15,771 bases of DNA from contig DDIK01000064.1 in the NCBI GenBank assembly GCA_002338505.1, forward strand, positions 1 to 15,771. Direction: 5' to 3'. Below, one piece after another: positions 8,399 to 14,919 of the stretch. Under the pieces are notes generated by a model that was not told the origin of the DNA, searched no databases, and was given only the letters and a program-made list of their open reading frames with translations. This stretch comes from Bacteriovorax sp. UBA1852. Lineage in GTDB: Bacteria; Bdellovibrionota; Bacteriovoracia; Bacteriovoracales; Bacteriovoracaceae. The translations under genes were made by a program, and so were the position numbers. Each line of letters starts with the position of its first letter. The first letter of the stretch is position 1.

Positions 8399-8440
8399 TA
8401 TAATTGTAACACTTGTCTAAGTATTGTAGAACTCACAATT
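8399..8440. promoter_or_regulatory. Candidate operator/promoter region between regulator and epimerase genes
   Basis: On the plus strand a perfect TATAAT (8399-8404) is followed by a cluster of TTGT elements at 8404, 8413 and 8424, and an inverted copy, ACAATT, at 8435-8440. AATTGT (8402-8407) and ACAATT (8435-8440) are exact inverted repeats. ATTGT (8423-8427) and ACAAT (8435-8439) form a tighter 17-bp palindrome with a 7-bp centre. MerR-type regulators of the CarH group bind such repeats over promoters, so autoregulation and control of the epimerase are likely. No convincing -35 box was found, and a second possible -10 (TATGAT, 8454-8459) lies closer to the epimerase. Confidence 0.45.
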
Positions 8441-8481
8441 CAGTAAAGAAAAATATGATACATATATAAATAGGAGGCTTT

Positions 8482-9396
8482 ATGTCGAAATTTCTAATCA
8501 CCGGCGGTACCGGATTTGTAGGTCAACAAATAGTCCAAGACCTTGAAAATAATGAGAAATGTGAGTCTATAATCATCACAACAAGACAGCAAGATCTTGA
8601 TGGTAAAACACAAGGCAAAGTAACATATGTCTTATGGGATCCACTCAAAAATGCTCCGATTAAGCAAGATCTAAGCTCTGTAACAACTGTTATCAATCTC
8701 ATGGGAGAGAATATCTCTTCAGGAAGATGGAGCGAGGAAAGAAAGAAGCGAATTTATCAATCAAGAATAGATGGTACAAAGAATTTAGTTAGCCTTGTTA
8801 AGGAATCATGTCCGGCACTAAAGTCATTTGTATCAACTTCGGCCATTGGTATTTATACACCAAATACTGATGAGGTCATTGATGAGGACACCAAAACAAG
8901 CAATGACCAATTTCTCTCAAAGGTCTGTACGGACTGGGAAGCTACTTTAAGCGAGCTAAGCGATAGTATACGAACTGTAATTATCCGTGTTGGAGTTGTC
9001 CTTGATAGCGACGGAGGGGCCATCGCAAAAATGAAGATTCCTTTTCTCTTGGGAGTTGGCGGTATTCTTGGTGATGGAAAACAATTTATGTCTTGGATTC
9101 ATAGAAAGGATCTTTCAAAAATATATATAGAGGCCTCACTTAATAGTGAAATGTCTGGTGCCTATAATGGAGTTGCTCCACAACCAGTCACGAATCAAAC
9201 GTTTACAAAGGTCTTAGGCTCAGTGATTAAGAGACCAACAATATTTCCCGTTCCTGGCTTTATCTTAAAGTTAATATTTGGGGATATGGCGTCGATTCTT
9301 CTTGATGGCCATAGAGTCATACCAAGGAAATTAAATGAACAAAAGTTTGAATTTAATTTCCCTGATATTAGAAGCGCATTTCAAAATATATTTTAA
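8482..9396 (+). CDS. TIGR01777-family NAD(P)-dependent epimerase (YfcH/SDR39U1-like)
   Basis: This 304-residue extended short-chain dehydrogenase starts with the nucleotide-binding motif GGTGFVG at residues 8-14. It contains the family markers NLMGENISSGRWSEERK and SRIDGTKNLV, then the SAIGIY segment that carries the active-site Tyr. It ends in a DUF1731-like tail (FGDMASILLDGHRVIPRKL near the C-terminus). These are the features of the YfcH/SDR39U1 group, whose substrate is unknown. The ATG has AGGAGG 4 nt upstream. The gene diverges from the MerR/CarH-like regulator. In Vibrio and Shewanella relatives, as I recall, similar epimerases sit in light- or oxidative-stress clusters with photolyase, but no photolyase is in this window. 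It is a one-gene transcript ending at a hairpin terminator. Confidence 0.92.
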   Translation: MSKFLITGGTGFVGQQIVQDLENNEKCESIIITTRQQDLDGKTQGKVTYVLWDPLKNAPIKQDLSSVTTVINLMGENISSGRWSEERKKRIYQSRIDGTKNLVSLVKESCPALKSFVSTSAIGIYTPNTDEVIDEDTKTSNDQFLSKVCTDWEATLSELSDSIRTVIIRVGVVLDSDGGAIAKMKIPFLLGVGGILGDGKQFMSWIHRKDLSKIYIEASLNSEMSGAYNGVAPQPVTNQTFTKVLGSVIKRPTIFPVPGFILKLIFGDMASILLDGHRVIPRKLNEQKFEFNFPDIRSAFQNIF

Positions 9397-9400
9397 TAAG

Positions 9401-9430
9401 GGTAGAGTCTCAGTACTCTACCTCTTTTTA
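9401..9430 (+). terminator. Rho-independent terminator after the epimerase gene
   Basis: GGTAGAGT (9401-9408) and ACTCTACC (9415-9422) form a perfect 8-bp stem with a 6-nt loop, followed by a T-rich stretch (TCTTTTTATTTT). It lies 4 nt past the epimerase stop. The minus-strand side ends in CTTATT, a weaker tail, so it may also partly stop the converging secreted-protein gene. Confidence 0.85.
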
Positions 9431-10594
9431 TTTTGTTCCGTTAAACCATCTATAAATTAAAGAACCACTTTTAATAGAATAAACTTTAGCCTTGAATTTA
9501 AAGCCACCAATATAATCTACATCGAATCTTAGGTCAGTATAATATTTCTTTGTGTGACTATCTCCACTCGAGTGAAACTCATAATCTTCAATAACAAAAT
9601 TAGCTGAATCTGGCGTACAAGTACCGTTCACAATGTAGACCTTTTCCAAAGTCTCAGATGTATCAAAGTCTCTATAGACTTCATTCAACTGACCTACTAA
9701 TTGTCCTTTTTGACATTGAACATCCATACTAGAAGATGGGTGTGGACTCGCAAAACCATGCTCTGATCGATCAACATTGAACTCATCAAATAAAGCATCA
9801 AAGTTTTGAAATACACTGAGACTCCAAACTCCTGTCATTCCACTATAAAAGCCTTCAAGAGGAATTTCACCTTCTGTCATCGCTAAAGGAAGTTCACTAT
9901 TTTCAAGAGTAGCAGAGATAGATTTTTCAAATATTTGATCAAAGCCTAGGCTTATCTTAACTGAGAAATTAAACTCCTCATCTTTATCGAACTTTCTAAG
10001 ATAGACAAGTGGTTCAAGATTAAGCGTATCTGAAGAAGTATTTAACCCAAAAGGCTCATACAAGAATACATCATCAACTTTATTATCTGGACCTTCAATA
10101 AAGAGATCATAATCAAATGTATTATACTCTTTATTTGACACTAAGAACTCCTCAAGGTTTTGACCATTAGAAAGTACAAAATTTGTCATTGTTGGCTTAA
10201 TATCAAAAACAGAAATATTTTTAAGCTCTTTCTTATACTTAAAAGACCGAGTTGACTGTGAACAGACGTCACGTTTTGTTCCGTTAGGAGTAGATAACTC
10301 ACAGGTCTTACGAAAAGTTTGAATAAGTTCTCTTTTCTTAGAGCTAAGCTTAATCTTAGGAATAACAAAGCTACCATCTGACTCAATGATTGCCTTAGCG
10401 GACTTTGAAGGATTATCACAAGGGGTTGAAAACAGCACGCCTTCCAAACAAGTAAGCGTAACAGTTAAGGATAACTCGCTATTTTTAAAACTTGTATTAT
10501 TATAAATTTTTCCCTTTAATTTAGGCAAAGTCTTCGTGCCTGAAAACACAGAATATGAAAACATTAAACTAAGAACTAAAACTACACTCTTCAT
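9428..10594 (-). CDS. Secreted protein of unknown function with six cysteines
   Basis: I do not recognise this 388-residue protein. Residues 1-18 are a clear signal peptide (Lys2, then a hydrophobic stretch ending SVFS), so it is exported. The mature part is mainly predicted beta structure. Six cysteines fall in three pairs (49/59, 98/111, 294/326), which suggests three disulfides in an oxidising compartment. Residues about 27-85, with SDGSFVIPKI, resemble a transthyretin- or carboxypeptidase-regulatory-like beta sandwich; that is inference only. I chose the ATG at 10594 because AAAGGAG lies 6 bp upstream and the signal peptide begins there. An upstream in-frame codon at 10630 would place twelve unlikely residues before it. 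The gene stands alone, converging on the epimerase terminator. Confidence 0.85.
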   Translation of the reverse strand: MKSVVLVLSLMFSYSVFSGTKTLPKLKGKIYNNTSFKNSELSLTVTLTCLEGVLFSTPCDNPSKSAKAIIESDGSFVIPKIKLSSKKRELIQTFRKTCELSTPNGTKRDVCSQSTRSFKYKKELKNISVFDIKPTMTNFVLSNGQNLEEFLVSNKEYNTFDYDLFIEGPDNKVDDVFLYEPFGLNTSSDTLNLEPLVYLRKFDKDEEFNFSVKISLGFDQIFEKSISATLENSELPLAMTEGEIPLEGFYSGMTGVWSLSVFQNFDALFDEFNVDRSEHGFASPHPSSSMDVQCQKGQLVGQLNEVYRDFDTSETLEKVYIVNGTCTPDSANFVIEDYEFHSSGDSHTKKYYTDLRFDVDYIGGFKFKAKVYSIKSGSLIYRWFNGTK

Positions 10595-10622
10595 AAACAC
10601 TCCTTTAAAAGTATGAAGAGTA

Positions 10623-10649
10623 ATTATCAACTACCGAGATAGGAGTCAA
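10623..10649 (-). promoter_or_regulatory. Possible promoter of the secreted-protein gene
   Basis: On the minus strand TTGACT (complement of 10644-10649) and GATAAT (complement of 10623-10628) are separated by 15 bp, slightly short of the ideal 17. They lie about 30 bp before the start codon. The boxes are good but the spacing is not, so this is tentative. Confidence 0.3.
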
Positions 10650-10753
10650 AATAAGCCTTGAACACATTTAGGTGTTTAGTGTCAAAAATTATTGGCAAAA
10701 ATAATAAAAAATATTATTTATCTACACTAGCAAATTCAGTCACTTACAAAACA

Positions 10754-10782
10754 CTTTCAATAAATACTCACAAATCTATAAT
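10754..10782 (+). promoter_or_regulatory. Candidate promoter of the lytic transglycosylase-PilZ pair
   Basis: A perfect TATAAT at 10777-10782 lies 40 bp before the TTG start. The -35 position at 17-bp spacing reads CTTTCA (10754-10759), matching half of TTGACA. The rest of the 227-bp divergent gap is A/T-rich. It includes a small inverted repeat, AACAC/GTGTT, at 10661-10676, and no gene. Confidence 0.4.
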
Positions 10783-10821
10783 CAAGATATCTTAACACTT
10801 ACTATTAGGAGAAGAAAAACT

Positions 10822-11886
10822 TTGCACAACCCACAACTGATCTACATTCTCTCATTAGTTGTCACAACATCTTGTGCTGATCCGCTCAATCCTTTTGGTA
10901 ACAGTATAAGAGACATAGAAAGTGCGAACCATGTAGAGAGTATGAAGATTTCATCAAACTCAAACGATATAAAAATTCAACTGACACCAAAGCGCCAAAA
11001 CCTACATAGTTCTCATGACTTAAAAGTTTTGATCACATCAAATACTCATAGCATAAAAGAAGAGAATATAAAGTTAGCTTGGAATAGTAAGCAGGTCATA
11101 TCAGGAATCAGAGACTACGCTAAATTTACAAAAGTTCGAAATGGGATTCTTCTCACAATCCCTACTCTAAAACTCAGTACATTAATTGATAACGAACTAG
11201 AAATTCAATATCATTTAAAGAATCAAAAAGTTTCTAAAATATATTCAAAGCCAAAATGTAATATTAATGAAATATTTACGATTCAAACATTAAATCCTTT
11301 TAACGTAGATGAAAATTATAAGAACAAAATAGAGCAATATGCTATTAAAAGAAATATCAATCCTTCGCTTGTCTCGGGTCTGATTGCTAGTGAATCTTCT
11401 TTCAATCCAAAAGCCGTCAGCTACGCAAAAGCCTTAGGCCTAACTCAAGTTACAAATATTGCTCACAAGCAGCTTCAGGCAAATTTTCCAAAGTGGAATA
11501 TTGATAAGCGAACGACGATCTTTCCTGCCCCAGTCGTTAAGTCTCTCGTCAATTTAAAAAAAATCACAAAGAAAAATGACTGGAGACTTGATATTGATAA
11601 ATCAATTGAAGGTGGAGTTGAATACCTAAACTATCTCGTCTCGTATTGGAGAAAGTCTGAGACCGCACAAAGAATTACATCTGGGGAAAAAACAAATCTT
11701 ATACTCGCAAGCTATAACTTCGGACCAGCAAGAATAAAGAGCTACTTTAAAAAGGATCGAAAAAATTGGCTTAATAATCAAAGATTAAAAGAAGCTAAGA
11801 AATACACAAATAAAATAAAGAGTTATTGTGATCATTTCACAAATCACCAAGGAATCAGTCATGACAAGAAAGCCTATCATTTTTAA
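10822..11886 (+). CDS. Lytic murein transglycosylase (SLT domain), probable lipoprotein
   Basis: This 354-residue protein ends in a family 1 SLT lysozyme-like domain (about 165-335). The catalytic Glu191 is in IASESSFNPKAVS, followed by AKALGLTQV at 203-210. The late motif ASYNFGPARI (296-305) corresponds to AYNAGP in relatives. These enzymes cleave the glycan strand of peptidoglycan in the periplasm, forming anhydromuramic ends. The N-terminus is hydrophobic and ends at VTTSC with Cys18, a loose lipobox, so it is probably a lipoprotein. About 140 residues of unassigned, probably beta-rich sequence precede the catalytic domain. The start is TTG with AGGAG 10 nt upstream; no in-frame ATG precedes the signal peptide. 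Its 3' end overlaps the PilZ gene by 26 bp, so the two are co-expressed. Confidence 0.87.
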   Translation: MHNPQLIYILSLVVTTSCADPLNPFGNSIRDIESANHVESMKISSNSNDIKIQLTPKRQNLHSSHDLKVLITSNTHSIKEENIKLAWNSKQVISGIRDYAKFTKVRNGILLTIPTLKLSTLIDNELEIQYHLKNQKVSKIYSKPKCNINEIFTIQTLNPFNVDENYKNKIEQYAIKRNINPSLVSGLIASESSFNPKAVSYAKALGLTQVTNIAHKQLQANFPKWNIDKRTTIFPAPVVKSLVNLKKITKKNDWRLDIDKSIEGGVEYLNYLVSYWRKSETAQRITSGEKTNLILASYNFGPARIKSYFKKDRKNWLNNQRLKEAKKYTNKIKSYCDHFTNHQGISHDKKAYHF

Positions 11887-12550
11887 TATGAACGCTTTTC
11901 TATTTCTTGCCATAGCTATATCTGTACCATTTCAGATCCTGCTAGGCCTTGAACAAGAGGTAGCTAATTTTAGTGTAATTATGAGTAGATTGAATGCTCT
12001 AAACATTGCAATCATAGTGACATTTTTAACGACAGCACTTATGTTTTATAATGTATCAAGACATATAATATGGTTTCTTCCACTATGTCTTAGTGTTGTT
12101 ATCGCAAATAATATGTTCATGATGAAATACTCTCCTTACAACGATGAGATGATCACACTTATTGCGACAAGTGGCTTTGCCCTATTTACTCTATTCACCT
12201 TAAAATCAAATTCACTAAGAATAGTAAAAGACCCCTCAAGACAATGGTGGCGAGTCTCAACAAGAAAGAGAAAGTTTTTACCAGTGAATCTTAAGCTCGG
12301 AGAAAAGGCCTTTGACTTTGGAAGGTCTTTTGATATCTCAGAAACCGGTGCCTATGTCATGCAAGATATATCTGGTTTTGTGTTCAAAGAAGGTGATGAA
12401 CTTAAGCTCAAGATCGGAGACATTGATCTCGACGCAGAGGTTGTAAGAATTTGCGAAATGAATAAGTCATATCCAGAAGGTGTGGGTTTTAAATTTAAAG
12501 ATATGAGCTTAACTAATAAAATTAAACTTTATAGAACAATTATGCTCTAA
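11861..12550 (+). CDS. Membrane protein with C-terminal PilZ (c-di-GMP-binding) domain
   Basis: This 229-residue protein has four likely membrane segments (about residues 11-30, 45-63, 68-87 and 97-115) and a C-terminal PilZ domain (about 128-226). The c-di-GMP-binding residues are intact: Arg131-x-x-x-Arg135 (RVSTR) and the DxSxxG motif at Asp158-Ser160-Gly163. It should sit in the inner membrane and respond to cytoplasmic c-di-GMP; the output is unknown. I chose the ATG at 11861 because AAGGA lies 7 nt upstream. An in-frame GTG at 11828 has no such site. The start lies inside the lytic transglycosylase gene, so c-di-GMP may be linked to cell-wall cutting. The stop lies 11 bp inside the converging response-regulator gene. 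Confidence 0.87.
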   Translation: MTRKPIIFNMNAFLFLAIAISVPFQILLGLEQEVANFSVIMSRLNALNIAIIVTFLTTALMFYNVSRHIIWFLPLCLSVVIANNMFMMKYSPYNDEMITLIATSGFALFTLFTLKSNSLRIVKDPSRQWWRVSTRKRKFLPVNLKLGEKAFDFGRSFDISETGAYVMQDISGFVFKEGDELKLKIGDIDLDAEVVRICEMNKSYPEGVGFKFKDMSLTNKIKLYRTIML

Positions 12551-13205
12551 GCTTGTAACCTATTCCGCGTACGGTTTCAATCAATTCATCGCTTAACTTC
12601 TGTCTTAACTGAAGAACATGTGTGTCGACTGTTCTAGTTGAAGGATAAGACTCATAACCCCAAACCTTATTGAGAATCTCATCTCTTGAAAGCGCTCTAT
12701 TTGGATTTTCCGCAAGTAATCTTAAAAAATCAAACTCCATCTTAGTCATATCAACAAGAGCTCCATTCCAAAAAACTTCTCTGGTATCAAAATTTAACGT
12801 TAGGTTATTTATAGAAACTTGACCTTTATCTGCAACCTTTTGCGTATCTGATTGCCTAAGCTGAACACGAATTCTAGCAAGTAACTCTCTTGGTTCAAAA
12901 GGTTTAGTCATATAGTCATTTGCTCCAGTCTCAAGTCCCACGACCTTATCAATTAAATCTGTCTTGGCCGTTAACATTATCACAGGTGTTTTATTACCAT
13001 CATTTCTAATATCTTTTAAGAAATCGACACCTTGTCCGTCTGGGAGCATCCAATCAAGAATGACAAGATTATATTTTTCGAGGTCCATTTTCTTTGCACC
13101 TGACAAACTCGTAACCCAATTTACATCAAATTGCTCACCTGCAAGAAAGTCATTAATACTCTTACCTAGATTATTATCATCTTCAATTAATAAGACCTTT
13201 TCCAT
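12540..13205 (-). CDS. OmpR/PhoB-family response regulator
   Basis: This 221-residue protein has a receiver domain (1-115) with the acidic pair Glu8-Asp9 plus Asp10, phosphoacceptor Asp51 in LVILDWMLPDG, Thr79 and Lys101 (MTKPFEP). The C-terminal winged helix (about 128-221) ends with TVDTHVLQLRQKL and ETVRGIGYKL, typical of OmpR/PhoB DNA-binding domains. The ATG at 13205 has GAGGA about 6 nt upstream. A second ATG at 13217 lacks a site and would overlap the kinase gene. The kinase stop ends 1 nt before this ATG, so the two are coupled. Tandem 11-bp repeats upstream of the kinase are a likely binding site, giving autoregulation. The helix-turn text resembles Vibrio VxrB, but I cannot test that here. 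Confidence 0.95.
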   Translation of the reverse strand: MEKVLLIEDDNNLGKSINDFLAGEQFDVNWVTSLSGAKKMDLEKYNLVILDWMLPDGQGVDFLKDIRNDGNKTPVIMLTAKTDLIDKVVGLETGANDYMTKPFEPRELLARIRVQLRQSDTQKVADKGQVSINNLTLNFDTREVFWNGALVDMTKMEFDFLRLLAENPNRALSRDEILNKVWGYESYPSTRTVDTHVLQLRQKLSDELIETVRGIGYKLRA

Positions 13206-13206
13206 G

Positions 13207-14781
13207 TTATTCCTCATTCTTTATATTTATAGGCAACTTTACTATAAATGTCGTTGGTGTTTTTATCAGATCAAGTTTTCCATTCCAATCTTTGATAACT
13301 TTATAGATAATACTTAAGCCTAGACCTGATCCACTACTCTTGTTTCCTTTACTAAACTCAGTCGTTAAATCATTTAGTGATCTTGAAAGTGAGCCTTGAT
13401 CAGATACTTTTAAAACAAGATGGTCATCTTCAATATTTAAAATGACAGTGACCGAACCACTTCCATGGACATGCGCATTCTCCACAAGATTCTTTAAAAT
13501 TATTTGAAACCAGTAAGTGTCTATTGTACACGAACTTTGAAGATTATTAAAAATTCTTTTAATCTCGATATTATAAGTATTCTCTAAGGCGATAAGAACA
13601 TCTTCGGTTATATCTTCTAAGTAATTAATTTCTTCAAAGTTAAGGCTGACAAGTTTTTTCCCTCTTTGACTTTGAAGATAATGCTTACTTTTTTCAGTTA
13701 ACCTTTGAAGTCTATAAACTTCACTTGAAAGTCTAAGAAAATCCTCTTGTGTCTGCTCATCAAGATCTTGAGCTTTTTTACTAAGTTTTTCGACAATAAG
13801 GAGCAAGGATGCGACCGGAGTTCGAAACTCATGACTTAAGACCTGAAGGGCCATTTTTCTCTTCATATCTTCTAATTTGTCTTGTTTAATTTTAGAAAAT
13901 AAGAGCCACATGATAAGTATAAAAATAAAAATTACACCAAGAAAACTTACAACTGTATTTGTGGATACCATATTGAATAAGTGTCGAGCAGAATAGTGCC
14001 AGCAAATTGGTCCATCGAGAAAAAGACAACTCTGCTTATTCACTCTTGAAGATATTCCATAAGGAGTTTGCTTGAGAAAGCTCTCTAGTTCTTCTCGTAA
14101 ATAAAAGCGATACTCAAGAATGGGAAAGTCAGAGGGATATTTAATTCGAGCAAGTAAGAATTTGTTGGTTAGAATTGTTCCCTGTCTATTTAAAAGAGAA
14201 GTTAAGCTCTTCTCTTCTAAGCCAGCCAGAATACCGTATATTCCCCCCAAAGGCCCATAAGACTCTTGAAGAGCACTGAGTTCCTTTATATGAAAGTACT
14301 CAATATTTTTCATCACCCACTTATTTAGACTCTGATAATCGCTTCTTCTCAATAATTCGTGAACATGGTAAGCGTAACTTGTTCCTTTATCATCAACAAA
14401 AGGTGGCCTCTCGATAAACCATGAAGGTAGCTTAAAACGCTTATTACACTTGATTTGATACCAGACATACTCTTTTGAGTTTAGCGACATCATTGATGTA
14501 GTATCATTACAATCATCAACAGTTCTAATAATGCTGTCTTTATATGATTGTAAATCAAAATGAGGACTCATTAACTCCATCTTTTCCTTTGAATGGTAAA
14601 GAGAGGTAAAGTTAACAATAGCGTATGGAATAACCGCTTTTTGAAATTTATGCTTAATTTTATTGATTTCTATAATATCACTAGAAGAGGCCGTCATCGG
14701 CCCTTGAAACTTGATAATATAACGCCCTGAAAAAAAGGCGAGAATTAAAGCAGTGAATATAAGTAGAATATATGGTCTCAA
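13207..14781 (-). CDS. Sensor histidine kinase with large extracytoplasmic domain
   Basis: This 524-residue kinase has a membrane segment at 4-22, an extracytoplasmic sensor at about 25-272, a second membrane segment at about 275-297, and a cytoplasmic kinase. HisKA carries His317 in LSHEFRTPVASL. The ATPase domain shows the N box NLVENA (431-436), the DQG motif (461-463) and GSGLGLS (484-490). The sensor contains four cysteines (91, 112, 252, 260), so redox or disulfide effects are possible. Its size and layout recall VxrA/VbrK (DUF3404) envelope-stress kinases of Vibrio, a tentative parallel. The start is TTG with GGGAG 4 nt upstream; no ATG precedes the first membrane segment. It is followed 1 nt later by its response regulator. 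The nearby lytic transglycosylase fits a cell-wall role but does not prove it. Confidence 0.9.
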   Translation of the reverse strand: MRPYILLIFTALILAFFSGRYIIKFQGPMTASSSDIIEINKIKHKFQKAVIPYAIVNFTSLYHSKEKMELMSPHFDLQSYKDSIIRTVDDCNDTTSMMSLNSKEYVWYQIKCNKRFKLPSWFIERPPFVDDKGTSYAYHVHELLRRSDYQSLNKWVMKNIEYFHIKELSALQESYGPLGGIYGILAGLEEKSLTSLLNRQGTILTNKFLLARIKYPSDFPILEYRFYLREELESFLKQTPYGISSRVNKQSCLFLDGPICWHYSARHLFNMVSTNTVVSFLGVIFIFILIMWLLFSKIKQDKLEDMKRKMALQVLSHEFRTPVASLLLIVEKLSKKAQDLDEQTQEDFLRLSSEVYRLQRLTEKSKHYLQSQRGKKLVSLNFEEINYLEDITEDVLIALENTYNIEIKRIFNNLQSSCTIDTYWFQIILKNLVENAHVHGSGSVTVILNIEDDHLVLKVSDQGSLSRSLNDLTTEFSKGNKSSGSGLGLSIIYKVIKDWNGKLDLIKTPTTFIVKLPINIKNEE

Positions 14782-14800
14782 ATAACTCCCTAAGGTAACA

Positions 14801-14829
14801 ATATTAAATAATTCTCGACAAGTTGTCTC
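14801..14829 (-). promoter_or_regulatory. Possible promoter of the kinase-regulator operon
   Basis: On the minus strand GAGACA (complement of 14824-14829) and TAATAT (complement of 14801-14806) are 17 bp apart. Each matches four of six consensus bases. The -35 lies within the repeat cluster at 14823-14850, as expected for a promoter controlled by an OmpR/PhoB-type regulator. Confidence 0.35.
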
Positions 14830-14850
14830 TTAATTGTCATTTTTTTGTGA
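14817..14850. promoter_or_regulatory. Tandem 11-bp-phased repeats, likely response-regulator operator
   Basis: On the plus strand TTGTC occurs at 14823-14827 and 14834-14838, and TTGTG at 14845-14849, spaced exactly 11 and 11 bp. This is one helical turn, the pattern bound by OmpR/PhoB-family dimers. The first copy is also half of a perfect palindrome, GACAA-G-TTGTC (14817-14827). The cluster overlaps the possible kinase -35 and lies upstream of the exonuclease -35. A response regulator of that family is encoded in the adjacent operon. Confidence 0.55.
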
Positions 14851-14861
14851 ATATTATGGCT

Positions 14862-14890
14862 TTGCCACAATGATTGGTAATCATTATAAT
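14862..14890 (+). promoter_or_regulatory. Strong sigma-70-type promoter of the exonuclease gene
   Basis: TTGCCA (14862-14867, five of six consensus bases) and TATAAT (14885-14890, perfect) are separated by 17 bp. Transcription would start near 14897, about 23 nt before the GTG start and just ahead of the AAGGA ribosome site. Confidence 0.7.
14870..14884. repeat. 15-bp palindrome filling the promoter spacer
   Basis: ATGATT (14870-14875) and AATCAT (14879-14884) are perfect inverted repeats around GGT. They lie entirely between the -35 and -10 boxes of the exonuclease promoter, where a bound protein would block RNA polymerase. Together with the bases up to 14888 the site shares 13 of 19 positions with the textbook Fur box, but the region is A/T-rich, so that resemblance is weak evidence. 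Confidence 0.5.
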
Positions 14891-14919
14891 ATCTAAAAAT
14901 ACTTTAAAAAGGACAAATT

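Noticed and set aside
10186..10419. 77-residue minus-strand frame inside the secreted-protein gene.
   Set aside because: Out-of-frame shadow without a ribosome site.
10661..10685. Imperfect inverted repeat TTGA/AACAC ... GTGTT/TCAA upstream of the secreted-protein gene.
   Set aside because: The stem is short and interrupted in a very A/T-rich region, so chance is a sufficient explanation; it is mentioned only in the promoter notes.
12964..13317. 117-residue plus-strand frame opposite the response regulator and kinase junction.
   Set aside because: It is antisense to the conserved receiver domain and has no promoter or ribosome site.
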